DNA from: Phenylobacterium immobile (ATCC 35973)
Lineage (GTDB): Bacteria > Pseudomonadota > Alphaproteobacteria > Caulobacterales > Caulobacteraceae
Length of the DNA stretch: 64,000 nucleotides
Direction of reading: 5' to 3'
Assembly (NCBI RefSeq): GCF_001375595.1
Contig: NZ_CVJQ01000002.1
Span: 1-64,000 of the forward strand
This document shows positions 1 through 8,137 of this stretch, piece by piece. The notes beneath the pieces were generated by a model, which saw only the letters and a program-made list of their open reading frames with translations, ran no database searches and was not told the DNA's origin. The first letter of the stretch is position 1; the number at the start of each line of letters is the position of its first letter. Made by a program: the position numbers and the translations under genes.

Positions 1-105
1 AAGGGCCTCATGAACAAGCCCGTCCTGGTCGACCTCAGAAACATCTACCTGCCCGCAGACGTCCGATCCAAGGGATTCGAATACTCCTCCATCGGTCGAG
101 CGTAG
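1..105 (+). CDS. UDP-glucose 6-dehydrogenase, C-terminal end (partial)
   Basis: The reading frame is open from base 1 and gives 34 residues before TAG at 103-105. The segment reading DLRNIYLPADVRSKGF followed by YSSIGR is the characteristic last strand and tail of UDP-glucose/GDP-mannose dehydrogenases, where the sequence DxRNxY precedes a G-F-Y-x-S-x-G-R ending. The enzyme oxidises UDP-glucose to UDP-glucuronate in the cytosol for surface polysaccharides. The 5' part lies outside the window, so the exact substrate cannot be read. Confidence 0.8.
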   Translation, partial: KGLMNKPVLVDLRNIYLPADVRSKGFEYSSIGRA

Positions 106-116
106 AGCAAGTAACA

Positions 117-139
117 GAGGGCGGCGTCCGGCCGCCCTC
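117..139 (+). terminator. GC-rich hairpin after the UDP-glucose dehydrogenase
   Basis: A 9-bp inverted repeat (gagggcggc at 117-125, gccgccctc at 131-139) encloses a 5-base loop, 11 bases after the stop codon. It is followed by a pyrimidine-rich stretch rather than a pure T run, so termination is probable but not typical. It also sits just beyond the 3' end of the convergent minus-strand gene ending at 172 and could serve both. Confidence 0.5.
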
Positions 140-171
140 CTCCCTCACCCTATGAACTTCAGAGGCCTGTT

Positions 172-1386
172 TCAGGCGGCGCTGAGGCGTGCTTCCAGGT
201 CGTCAGCCTCAATATCAAGGCCAGCGCTGCGAAGCGCCTTAGCCAATCTCTGCGCAGCCGGGCCCGAGCGCATGAAGGTGTCCCGAAATTCCCGGTAGAT
301 CGCCTGAGCCTGTTCGTCCGTAGCGAAATCGCGAACGCAGTCGGCGACGAGGTTCATCGTCGCCCGTTCAGTCGGGCGCCCCCGCAAGGCTTCGCTGGCG
401 GCCTGGAGCGCCCGCGCCCCGTCGCCCATGCTGTACAACGCTCGGGCGCGGAGACGCTGGAACAGCCAGTTTTCCTTCCGCGACACCTCCGCCCAACGGT
501 CCAGGGCCGACAGCGCCGCCTCCGGCCGTCGCTTCTCAATCAGGAATTCAACCCAACCCTGGACCAGGCGCTCATGCTCACCGCGTAATCGCTCCGGCGG
601 CGCCGCCAGCAACATCTCCATGGCGCGTCCGCCGAGCACGTCCGTCGCCTTGGACTTGTTGCGGCGACGAGTGAGGCGCGAGGCGCCGCCAATCAGCAGA
701 GGCGATGACCCGCGACGATCGCGGACCATGCGTCCGAACCCAGCAGGGTCGATCTCGCCGCGAACAGCGCCCAGGGTCACGGCGCTGATGATGCCCAGTT
801 CCACCAAGATGCGCGAAACGTCATGCTCTGCGAAAGACACCTTCAGATGGTTGATCGGGCGGTGTTCGCGGATTCGTTCAACGTGTTTCTGGTCCGGCTC
901 GTAGAGCGGATCGGAAAAAATATAGATGTCGCCCCTGCCGACCTGCTTCTCAAAATCCTCAAGCTCAAAGCGCAGCTTGGCCGCGTCCTTAAGCCAGCGA
1001 TCTTCCCACGGCGCCTTCGCCGGATCGATCGAGTACTGCGGGACGGAGGCGACCATGCGGTTGGCTCGCAGCCGCCCCGACCCCACAAGCGCCCCATAGC
1101 CGCCCATGCTGGAACCGTAGGTGATGAGTTCTTTGTAGCCTTCGCGATCAGCATAAGACCGCACGACGTCAAGCGTGGGCGCAAATTCCTTGGTCAGCCA
1201 CCAATGATTGGCCTTGCTGATGATGTGGACCGCGCTGATGTCGTTCTTCTCGAAGAATTCCTGGCCAGCGCCCATGGCGGCCGGCGGTGCGTGGTCTCGC
1301 CCGGTGAAGGTCACCGCCAGAAGTTTCTTGGAACTGCCTGGCGAAAGGACGACCCGAACGTCTTTTCCTTCGATCAGAACCGTCAT
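172..1386 (-). CDS. alpha/beta-hydrolase-like protein with C-terminal TPR-like region
   Basis: 404 residues. The N-terminal half looks like an alpha/beta hydrolase: a strand and helix leading to ITYGSSMGGYGA near residue 90 is a nucleophile elbow (G-x-S-x-G with Ser92 as candidate). Later D (FSDP, about 158) and H (AEHDVSR, about 188) are candidate triad members. The C-terminal part (about 265-400) is helical with repeats rich in Ala and Leu of TPR type (ALSALDRWAEVS, ALQAASEALRGRP). No signal peptide is seen, so it is probably cytosolic. It lies beside a UDP-glucose dehydrogenase and an acetyltransferase, which suggests a role in glycan modification, but that is inference. The substrate is unknown. 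Confidence 0.6.
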   Translation of the reverse strand: MTVLIEGKDVRVVLSPGSSKKLLAVTFTGRDHAPPAAMGAGQEFFEKNDISAVHIISKANHWWLTKEFAPTLDVVRSYADREGYKELITYGSSMGGYGALVGSGRLRANRMVASVPQYSIDPAKAPWEDRWLKDAAKLRFELEDFEKQVGRGDIYIFSDPLYEPDQKHVERIREHRPINHLKVSFAEHDVSRILVELGIISAVTLGAVRGEIDPAGFGRMVRDRRGSSPLLIGGASRLTRRRNKSKATDVLGGRAMEMLLAAPPERLRGEHERLVQGWVEFLIEKRRPEAALSALDRWAEVSRKENWLFQRLRARALYSMGDGARALQAASEALRGRPTERATMNLVADCVRDFATDEQAQAIYREFRDTFMRSGPAAQRLAKALRSAGLDIEADDLEARLSAA

Positions 1387-1913
1387 GGATAGGCGCCTTG
1401 GCGACGCCCGGCTTGAGCGTCTAACGACCCGTACGGTGCGCGGCGACGCTGCGGATGCGTAGGGGCGGTCACAATTACGCGCAGCAGCACGATATTTCTG
1501 ACATTTATGTCGAAACTAACTCGCGTCTGCACAACTGCTCCAAAATTCGCGAGCCGGACTCAAATGACCCGCTCGCGCCTCCCAACCTTGCAACTTCCAA
1601 AGCCCGGAGCTGACTCATAGGGCGATTTGCCGCATCTCTTTGTCAACTTTCGGAAAAATACCGCCGGTCGGTCAACAGAGAATTCCCATACGTCAACACT
1701 TCGACACGAGCCATCCCTATTGGCGAGATTCATCCGGGCACGGCGGAGCGTTCCGCCTCATTCTTCCTCAGGGTCGAAATTCGCGGCGCGCGTCGCTGGC
1801 TTGTCGCAACAGCGCAAGCAAATACCTTATAGAGTGTGCGCTTGAAGCCAACCGGCTCGCCTTCTGGGCCAGCAAGCCTGGAGACCGCAGGCACGCCACA
1901 CGACGAGAAAAGC
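1387..1913. other. Long divergent intergenic region, promoters expected
   Basis: 527 bases between two divergent genes with no convincing coding frame. It is locally less GC-rich than the flanks around 1480-1560. It contains a 12-bp inverted repeat (gacat-tt-atgtc, 1500-1511) about 115 bases upstream of the minus-strand start codon, which could be an operator. I cannot place a confident -35/-10 pair. Confidence 0.4.
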
Positions 1914-2678
1914 ATGACGGCCGCCCCCGGATTCATCGATGCCTACCAGCGTGTTCAACGTCGCGGCAAGGAATGCGCCGAACTGCTCGGACCGGGTCTC
2001 ACCCTACCCGATGTAACAGACCTCGACGCCTACAATGTCATCCACACCGAGACCCCCGCTGGCGCGCCGATGGGCAAGGCCAACTTCATTCTCGTCCACA
2101 AGTCGACCAAGATCGGCAAGATGGTCCGGTTCAAGTTCGTCGGCACCCATAACGTCGTGGTTATCGGGCAAGAGGTCGACTTAGGCTCGATGAGCATCTC
2201 CTGCTTTGGCAAGTTCGGCATTGTGATCATCGGCGATCACTGCGGCTTCAAGACGACGCGAATCGCCCTGAAGCACCGCGCCGGCTCCGCCGTTATCGGC
2301 CAGGGTACGAGTTGGGTGGGCGGTTCGATCGTCGTGTCGGAAGACGACAATCAGGTGGTGGTCGGCGACGAATGCCTCTTCTCCTGGGACCTTGAGATCA
2401 TGCCGACCGACGGCCACCCGATCTATGATCGCAAGACTGGCGACCGGGTCAATGCGGCCAAGCCGATCTTCATTGGGCCGCGGACATGGCTCGGCCGAGG
2501 CGCGTCGATCAGTAAGGGAGTACGTATCGCCCGAGGGTCGATCATCGGCCAGGGTTCCCTGGTGACAAAGAACACGGAAGAATTTTGCGCTTACGGCGGC
2601 GTGCCCGCCAAGCTGCTGCGCCGTGACGTCGAATGGCGCCGGTCTTTCAAGGAGCCCTTCGTTCCAACCGAGGACTAG
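1914..2678 (+). CDS. hexapeptide-repeat (left-handed beta-helix) acyltransferase
   Basis: 254 residues from the ATG at 1914, which follows GAGAAAAGC; an in-frame GTG at 1836 would add 26 non-conserved residues. The middle and C-terminal parts show repeated hexads such as VVVIGQ, IVIIGD, SAVIGQ and VVVGDE, followed by FIGPRTWLGRGASISKGVRIARGSII and a closing AYGGVPAKLL, as in the WbbJ/maltose acetyltransferase group. A His in PTDGHPIYD is the likely catalytic base. These enzymes are trimeric and acetylate sugars using acetyl-CoA. The neighbouring UDP-glucose dehydrogenase fits surface-polysaccharide decoration. The acceptor sugar is unknown. Confidence 0.8.
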   Translation: MTAAPGFIDAYQRVQRRGKECAELLGPGLTLPDVTDLDAYNVIHTETPAGAPMGKANFILVHKSTKIGKMVRFKFVGTHNVVVIGQEVDLGSMSISCFGKFGIVIIGDHCGFKTTRIALKHRAGSAVIGQGTSWVGGSIVVSEDDNQVVVGDECLFSWDLEIMPTDGHPIYDRKTGDRVNAAKPIFIGPRTWLGRGASISKGVRIARGSIIGQGSLVTKNTEEFCAYGGVPAKLLRRDVEWRRSFKEPFVPTED

Positions 2679-2723
2679 CTCTCAAGATCGTACGAGTTCG
2701 AATAGGCGTAAGGCGCACAAGTG

Positions 2724-3152
2724 ACCGAGTGAGCAGAAACTGCGACGCAAATTCTGCAAAAGAGCGCGCAGCTCCGTCGCGCCGGCAACGAAGCGGCGGC
2801 TCTGGCCGCTGTGCGCCAAGCGCGCTCAGGGAAGGATGCGCGCTCACCCCTGATATTACGCGGTTGCGCCTGGCCTGGCCGAACAGACCCTGCGGATCGG
2901 CCTGATCGATGAGGCGCGCGCTATTGCGCAGTACGCCCTGAAGCGCACGCCACAAGACAACGGCCTGGGCGCGTTTCTCACTCGCGTCGCGATCCGTGCA
3001 GGCGCTTCGAGGAAGCGGAGCAGCGCATCGCTGATTTCCGTAGCGGCGACCTGGCGAGCATGAGCCTCTCCATAAGGCTTCACCCCCTGCTCGACCGTGC
3101 GATGTGGCGCATCGACGATGAGCCTGGAGTTCGGACGCCGCCAGAACCTTAA
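2724..3152 (+). pseudogene. decayed TPR-protein gene
   Basis: No open frame spans this stretch, but coding-like peptides join across frames. Frame 3 reads ILQKSAQLRRAGNEAAALA from about 2742, and in-frame TGA sits just upstream (2721-2723). Frame 1 continues from about 2866 with LIDEARAIAQYALKRTP. Frame 3 resumes near 3003 with RFEEAEQRIADFRSGDLASM and ends at TAA 3150-3152. The A-x-x-A and Leu/Ala spacing is that of TPR helices. At least two frameshifts are needed, so this is read as a relic. Its last bases overlap the end of dipM on the other strand. Confidence 0.5.
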
Positions 3153-5134
3153 CGAGAGGGCAACACCAGCTTGGGATCGACCGGCCGCGCGCGTTCCGTC
3201 GGATTGGGCGCGAAGCGGACCTCGAAGTGTAGCTGCGGCTCGGTGACGGCGCCGGTCGCGCCGGCTTGGCCGAGTTGCTGCCCCTGGGCGACCTTCTGCT
3301 GCATCTTCACGTCGACGCGCGCCAGATGGCCATAGGCCGTGACCCAGCCTTCGGCGTGCTTGACCAGCACCAGATTGCCGAAGCCCGGCACCTGGTCGCC
3401 GGCGTAGACCACGTCACCGGCCGCCGCTGAACGAACCGCCGTGCCCGGCACGGCGCGCAGGTTCAAACCATCGTTGCGCTGGCCGACCGACTTCGGCCCG
3501 AAGTCGGAAATGATCTCGCCCTGCATCGGCCAGATGAAGCGGCCCTGGCCGAGGTTGGCGACCGCCATGTCGCCCACCGCGGCCGCGCCGCTGGCGGCGG
3601 GCGCAGGCGGGGTTCGATCGAGGGGCGCGGGGCGGAACGCCGGTTCAGGGGGCAGGTAGCCTGGCGAAGTGGTCGCCGCCGGCGCAGGCGTGGGGACCGG
3701 GGTGGGGGCAGGCCGCGGGCGCGGCGGAAGCGGCGGCGGCGTCCACGCCGGGGCGGCGGGACGCGGTTCCGGCGCAGGCGCAGGCGTCACGGGCGACGAC
3801 GATGGAGCTGACGCCGGGCGAACCGGCGCAGGGGGCGTCGGCGCGGGAGCCGGCCGCGCAGGCGCCTCGACCTCGATCCGTTTGGTGGTCGTAAGCGCGC
3901 CGCGGTCGCGGTAGCCGTCCGGCAGGTTCAACCGGCGGCCGGCCCTGAGCGTGGCGTTGACCTTGAGGCCGTTCTCCGCCGCCAGGGCGCGTGGCGTCAC
4001 GCGGAAGCGCTGGGCGACATCGGCCATGGTGTCGCCGGCGACCGTGACATAGGCCTTTGAAGAGGCGCCCACAGGACCTGTGAGCGTGTCGCCGACGTCC
4101 AGGGCGCTCGACTTCAGCTTGTTGTCCTTCATCAGCTGATCGACCGTGGTGTCGAGCTTGCGTGCGATGCTGGACAGGTTGTCGCCGGACTTGACCGTGT
4201 AGGTTTCCGCCTTGCCGCGGATCTCAATGACCCGGCCGGTGACGCTACGAGTGGTCACGGTCCGATAGCTCGACGCCTCGGGCCCGGCGGGGGGTGCGGC
4301 GGCTTCCGGCTCTGGCTCCGGGATCACGGTCGGCGCAGGCCGGGTCGGACGACGCGCGGGCAGCGGCGTCGGCGTCGGCACGATGGCGGCCTCCGAGCCG
4401 GACACCAGAACCTGGCTGCTGGTCACGAGCGGGCCGCGGTCCTTGTAGCCGTCCGGCAGCCGAATGGTCTGGCCTGAGCGGATCACCGCGTTGCGCGCCA
4501 GTTCGTTCTCGGCGCGCAGCTGTTCAGCCGTCACGCCAAAGCGCCTGCCGATCGCCGACAGCGTGTCACCCTGCCCCGCGACATAGGCCTTTGCCTCGTC
4601 ACGCGGTCCCACGAGCTTGTCGCCAGGGTCGATCCGGTCTGTTTTGAGCTTGTTGAGCTTCTTCAGTTCCTCAACCGTGAGCCCAAGCCGCTTGGAAATG
4701 CCATCGAGGTTGTCGCCCGACTTCACCGTGTAGCTCACCGGCGCACCCGCGACCGCCACCACGCGGCCGGTGACGCTGCGGCGGGTCACGGTCTCGTAGC
4801 GCGGCGGTTCCGGCGCGGGCGGCGGCGGGGTCGGCTCCGGAGCAGGTTCCGGGGCGGTCGGCGGAGAGGCCGGCGCCGCAGAGGGCGATGCAGCGGCCGG
4901 AGCCGTGGCGGTCGGCGCGTCGAGCGGCCGCGATTCAACCGCCTCCGTCGGCCTGGGCGCGATCGGCGCATCTTCCGGCGCAGCCGTGACGGCGGGCGGC
5001 ATGGCGGCCGGCGGCGGCACGCGCGCAGGCGCGTTCTGGATCGGGAAGTTCGGCGTGGTCCCGCTGGTCGAGCAGGCGGCTATCGCGCTCGTGGCCAGGA
5101 GGATCAGAGCTGTTCGCGGAAGGAATTGCGTCAT
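3149..5134 (-). CDS. dipM: DipM-type cell-division protein: four LysM domains and a degenerate M23/LytM domain
   Basis: 661 residues from the ATG at 5134, preceded by GGAGCGG; the frame stays open further upstream, but only this start gives the signal sequence. Residues 1-21 form a lipoprotein-like signal ending IAAC with Cys21. A long Pro/Ala linker follows. LysM pairs lie at about 134-228 and 311-409; the second pair is clearly a duplicate of the first (YTVKSGDNL, then RLPDGYKDRG versus NLPDGYRDRG). The M23 domain occupies 533-661. Its zinc ligands are mostly replaced: the H-x-G-x-D motif is N554-D-G-L-N558 and H-x-H is Q634-L-H636, while H603 in AYGHL is kept. This architecture matches Caulobacter DipM, which binds peptidoglycan at the division site and regulates autolysins. 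It lies 82 bases downstream of pcm and is probably last in the operon. Confidence 0.85.
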   Translation of the reverse strand: MTQFLPRTALILLATSAIAACSTSGTTPNFPIQNAPARVPPPAAMPPAVTAAPEDAPIAPRPTEAVESRPLDAPTATAPAAASPSAAPASPPTAPEPAPEPTPPPPAPEPPRYETVTRRSVTGRVVAVAGAPVSYTVKSGDNLDGISKRLGLTVEELKKLNKLKTDRIDPGDKLVGPRDEAKAYVAGQGDTLSAIGRRFGVTAEQLRAENELARNAVIRSGQTIRLPDGYKDRGPLVTSSQVLVSGSEAAIVPTPTPLPARRPTRPAPTVIPEPEPEAAAPPAGPEASSYRTVTTRSVTGRVIEIRGKAETYTVKSGDNLSSIARKLDTTVDQLMKDNKLKSSALDVGDTLTGPVGASSKAYVTVAGDTMADVAQRFRVTPRALAAENGLKVNATLRAGRRLNLPDGYRDRGALTTTKRIEVEAPARPAPAPTPPAPVRPASAPSSSPVTPAPAPEPRPAAPAWTPPPLPPRPRPAPTPVPTPAPAATTSPGYLPPEPAFRPAPLDRTPPAPAASGAAAVGDMAVANLGQGRFIWPMQGEIISDFGPKSVGQRNDGLNLRAVPGTAVRSAAAGDVVYAGDQVPGFGNLVLVKHAEGWVTAYGHLARVDVKMQQKVAQGQQLGQAGATGAVTEPQLHFEVRFAPNPTERARPVDPKLVLPSR

Positions 5135-5216
5135 CGCCGCTCCGGCAGGGACATAGAAGGAATCAATCGAGGCGCCGCGGGATAGTGGGTGATGGCCTGC
5201 GCCGAAGCCAACCCCC

Positions 5217-5879
5217 TCACAGCTCCTTAGCCACACCCTCCAGCAAGGGCACGAAACGCACATCTGTCAGGGTTTCTACACTGAAGCCGCCCTGCCCGTC
5301 GCCAGTGTAACGACGAAGGCTTTGCACCGGCCCCTTGCCGATTGGCGCCACAAGAACCCCCGACGGTTTCAGTTGCGACAACAAGGCCTTAGGTTCATCG
5401 GGCGCCGCGGCTGTGACCATAATGCGGTCAAAAGGCGCCTGCTCTGGCCACCCCTCCCCGCCGTCGCCGAAGCGGGTGATCACATTCACGAGACCCAGGG
5501 TCTTGAAGCGGGCCTCGGCCTCGCGCATCAGCGTCCGGTAGCGCTCCACCGTGTAGACCAGCCTCGACAGCTTCGAGAGGATGGTCGTCTGGTAGCCCGA
5601 GCCGGTGCCGATCTCGAGCACCCGATCGCGCTTGTCGATCCGCAGGGCCTGGGTCATCAGGCCGACGATGAAGGGTTGGCTGATCGTCTGGCCGCAGGCG
5701 ATCGGTAGGGCCGAATCCTCCCAGGCCCGGGCCTTGAAAAGGTCCGGCGTGAACACCTCGCGCGGCGTGGTCTCGATGGCCTTCAGGACGTTGGCGGCGG
5801 TGACGCCCTGGGCGCGCAGCGCCAGCATCAGGCGGGCGAGCTCGGCGCCCGGCTCTTCGTGATCTTTGGGCTTGCTCAT
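5217..5879 (-). CDS. pcm: protein-L-isoaspartate O-methyltransferase
   Basis: 220 residues, the normal length. It transfers a methyl group from S-adenosylmethionine to isoaspartyl residues in damaged proteins, starting their repair. SAM motif I is visible as VLEIGTGSGYQTTIL (about residues 80-94), followed by the acidic VYTVER. RVFTPD-type sequence and the DSALPIACGQTISQPFIV segment upstream are family hallmarks. It starts one base after the surE stop codon and is co-transcribed with it, a classical pairing of two stress/repair genes. Confidence 0.95.
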   Translation of the reverse strand: MSKPKDHEEPGAELARLMLALRAQGVTAANVLKAIETTPREVFTPDLFKARAWEDSALPIACGQTISQPFIVGLMTQALRIDKRDRVLEIGTGSGYQTTILSKLSRLVYTVERYRTLMREAEARFKTLGLVNVITRFGDGGEGWPEQAPFDRIMVTAAAPDEPKALLSQLKPSGVLVAPIGKGPVQSLRRYTGDGQGGFSVETLTDVRFVPLLEGVAKEL

Positions 5880-5880
5880 A

Positions 5881-6654
5881 TCAGGCGCGCGGAGGCGAGC
5901 CGCCCAACACCTGCTTCAGGTCGTGGACCGTCGGCATATGGGTGAGGTCGATGTGCAGGGGGGTGACGGAAATCTTGCCGGCTTGGGCCGCCGCCAGGTC
6001 CGTGCCGTCCGCGGGCTTGGAGTCCTCCAGGCGGAAGCCCACCCAATAGTAGGGCTGGCCGCGCAGGTCCTGGCGCTTCTCGGCGTGGCGGATATGGGCG
6101 TCGCGGAAGCCTTGGCGGGTGACCTCCACCTCTGTGATCTGTTCGATCGGCAGGTTCGGGAAATTGATGTTCATGATGACGTCAGCTGGCCAGCCGATCT
6201 CCATGACGCGCCGGATGATGCCCGGCGCAAAATGCTCGGCGGGCGCGAAGGAGAGGTCGGTCGGCTCGTAGCCGGCTTGCGACAAAGCGATGCCGGGAAC
6301 CCCCATGGCCATCGCCTCTATGGCCCCGGCGACCGTGCCGGACATGCTGACGTCTTCGCCAAGGTTCGCGCCGCGATTGACGCCCGAGAGCACGAGGTCA
6401 GGCCGGCCATCGGCCAGGACGTCGTTGACGCCCAGCATGACGCAGTCAGTCGGCGTGCCCGTCGTTGAGAAGCGGCGCGGTGCGTACTGGCGAATACGGA
6501 TCGGCTCGGCGAGCGTCAGCGCTCGGCTGGCGCCGGACTGTTCAAACTCGGGCGCGACCACCCAAACGTCGTCGCTCAAGGTCTCAGCGATCCGGACCAG
6601 CGCGGCCAGGCCCGGCGCGTGGAAGCCGTCGTCATTGGTGACGAGGATTCTCAC
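5881..6654 (-). CDS. surE: 5'/3'-nucleotidase SurE
   Basis: 257 residues. It opens with [15 protein letters not shown], where the paired aspartates bind the metal. The later [20 protein letters not shown] segment (about 91-110) supplies the Asn and Ser residues of the active site. The family dephosphorylates nucleoside monophosphates and some polyphosphates. The start overlaps the end of serS by 4 bases and the stop adjoins pcm, so the three genes are translated from one message. Confidence 0.95.
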   Translation of the reverse strand: MRILVTNDDGFHAPGLAALVRIAETLSDDVWVVAPEFEQSGASRALTLAEPIRIRQYAPRRFSTTGTPTDCVMLGVNDVLADGRPDLVLSGVNRGANLGEDVSMSGTVAGAIEAMAMGVPGIALSQAGYEPTDLSFAPAEHFAPGIIRRVMEIGWPADVIMNINFPNLPIEQITEVEVTRQGFRDAHIRHAEKRQDLRGQPYYWVGFRLEDSKPADGTDLAAAQAGKISVTPLHIDLTHMPTVHDLKQVLGGSPPRA

Positions 6655-7952
6655 GCCGACGCGCCGGCTTTCGGGCCGCCGATATGGGTTACGCCAGGCA
6701 TATAGGGGTGAAGCGCCTGCGGCACCGCGATGCGGCCATCCTCGTCCTGATAGTTCTCCAGGATCGCGACCAGAGTCCGGCCGACCGCCAGGCCAGAGCC
6801 GTTCAGCGTGTGAACGAAGCGCGAGCCCTTCTCGCCGGCGGCCCGGGTGCGCGCATCCATCCGACGCGCCTGGAAGTCGCCGCAGTTAGAGACGGAGCTG
6901 ATCTCCCGATAGCGGCCTTCCGAGGGAATCCAGACCTCCAGATCGAAGGTCTTTCGCGAAGAAAAGCCCATGTCGCCAGCGCAAAGCTGCATGGTGCGGA
7001 AAGGCAGCTCCAGGCGCTTCAACACAGCCTGGGCGCAGCCCAGCATCCGCTCGTGCTCGGCTTCAGAGTCTTCCGGCGCGGTGATCGACACCATCTCGAC
7101 CTTAGTGAACTGATGCTGGCGGATCATGCCGCGGGTGTCGCGGCCAGAGGCGCCGGCCTCGGACCGGAAACAAGGCGTGAGCGCCGTCAGTCGGAGCGGC
7201 AGTTCCTCCTGCGGCGTGATCTGCTCGCGGACAAGATTGGTCAGCGAGACCTCCGCGGTGGAGATCAACCACCGGTCATCAGTGGTCCGGAACAGATCCT
7301 CAGCGAACTTCGGCAGTTGGGCGGTGCCGAACATCGCCTCGTCACGCACCAGGAGCGGCGGGCTGATCTCAAGATAGCCGTGCTCCGTCGTCTGCATGTC
7401 GAGCATGAACTGGCCGATGGCGCGTTCCAATCGCGCCAACTGCCCGCGCAGGACGACAAAGCGCGAGCCGCTCATGCGAGCGGCGGCTTCGAAGTCCATC
7501 AGGCGACCGGGTTCACCCAGACTCACGTGATCGCGCGGATTGGCGATGGCGTAGGGCTCGCCCCAACGGCCGACCTCGACGTTGTCGTCCTCGTCCTTGC
7601 CTGGCGGCACGTCCGGCGCGGGGATGTTAGGCAGGCTGGTGAGCAACTCGCGCAGGGCGCCGTTAGCGGCGGCTTCGGCCTCGCCTTCGCTGGCCAGCAC
7701 GCCTTTGAGGCCCTCGACCTCGGCCATCAGGCGTTGGGCTTCGGCCTCGTCCTTCCTGGCCTTAGCCTGGCCGATCAGCCTGGAGGCTTCATTGCGGCGA
7801 CTCTGGGCGGTCTGCAGCGTGGTCTGGGCCGCGCGCAGGCGGGTGTCGTGGCCGAGGATCTGCTCAACCAGGGCCTGGCCTGAAAGACCCTTGGAGTCCC
7901 AGCCGCGCGCATAGGCGTCGGGAGTCTCGCGAAGGGCTCGGATGTCGTGCAT
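6651..7952 (-). CDS. serS: seryl-tRNA synthetase
   Basis: 433 residues, full length for a bacterial class II enzyme. The N-terminal 110 residues form the long antiparallel coiled coil that grips the tRNA variable arm. Class II motif 2 is seen as [18 protein letters not shown] near 265-282 and motif 3 as [16 protein letters not shown] near 395-410. It charges tRNA-Ser and, with SelA where present, tRNA-Sec. The upstream gap of 185 bases carries palindromes and separates it from tatC, so it may have its own promoter. Confidence 0.96.
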   Translation of the reverse strand: MHDIRALRETPDAYARGWDSKGLSGQALVEQILGHDTRLRAAQTTLQTAQSRRNEASRLIGQAKARKDEAEAQRLMAEVEGLKGVLASEGEAEAAANGALRELLTSLPNIPAPDVPPGKDEDDNVEVGRWGEPYAIANPRDHVSLGEPGRLMDFEAAARMSGSRFVVLRGQLARLERAIGQFMLDMQTTEHGYLEISPPLLVRDEAMFGTAQLPKFAEDLFRTTDDRWLISTAEVSLTNLVREQITPQEELPLRLTALTPCFRSEAGASGRDTRGMIRQHQFTKVEMVSITAPEDSEAEHERMLGCAQAVLKRLELPFRTMQLCAGDMGFSSRKTFDLEVWIPSEGRYREISSVSNCGDFQARRMDARTRAAGEKGSRFVHTLNGSGLAVGRTLVAILENYQDEDGRIAVPQALHPYMPGVTHIGGPKAGASA

Positions 7953-7985
7953 GGCCGCCTGGCAGGGTGGTTAAGCCCATTTCTC

Positions 7986-8037
7986 TAGAGCGCGTCAGGG
8001 TGAAGTGGAAGCCGGTTCACCCGTCTGACGCGCTCTA
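7986..8037. repeat. intergenic palindromic repeat with GTGGAAGCCGGTT core
   Basis: A 19-base arm at 7986-8004 (tagagcgcgtca then gggtgaa) pairs with 8016-8037 (ttcaccc, a three-base bulge gtc, then tgacgcgctcta). The 11-base loop is gtggaagccgg. Palindromes starting TAGAGC and carrying a GTGGA-CCGGTT centre are, from memory, a dispersed intergenic repeat class in alphaproteobacteria. There is no T run, so it is not a simple intrinsic terminator. It lies between tatC and serS. Confidence 0.65.
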
Positions 8038-8065
8038 AAATTTTGAAGACAGGCCCTTTTTCAAC

Positions 8066-8089
8066 CGGTCAGGTGAGTCCACCTGACCG
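8066..8089. repeat. perfect 10-bp stem hairpin between tatC and serS
   Basis: cggtcaggtg (8066-8075) and cacctgaccg (8080-8089) are exact inverted copies around a four-base loop. In the transcript reading out of tatC the hairpin is followed by GTTGAAAAAGG, so it lacks the U tract of a standard terminator. It may still stabilise the 3' end of the tat message or slow RNA polymerase before serS. Confidence 0.5.
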
Positions 8090-8137
8090 ACAGGGTCCGG
8101 CGCGCGCGGCGGACGGGCCAAGTGTGAAAGCCCGCCT

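Noticed and set aside
3149..4000. Active M23 endopeptidase in DipM
   Set aside because: Key metal ligands of the H-x-G-x-D and H-x-H motifs are substituted.
8066..8089. Intrinsic terminator for tatC
   Set aside because: The stem is perfect, but an A-rich rather than T-rich stretch follows in the direction of transcription.
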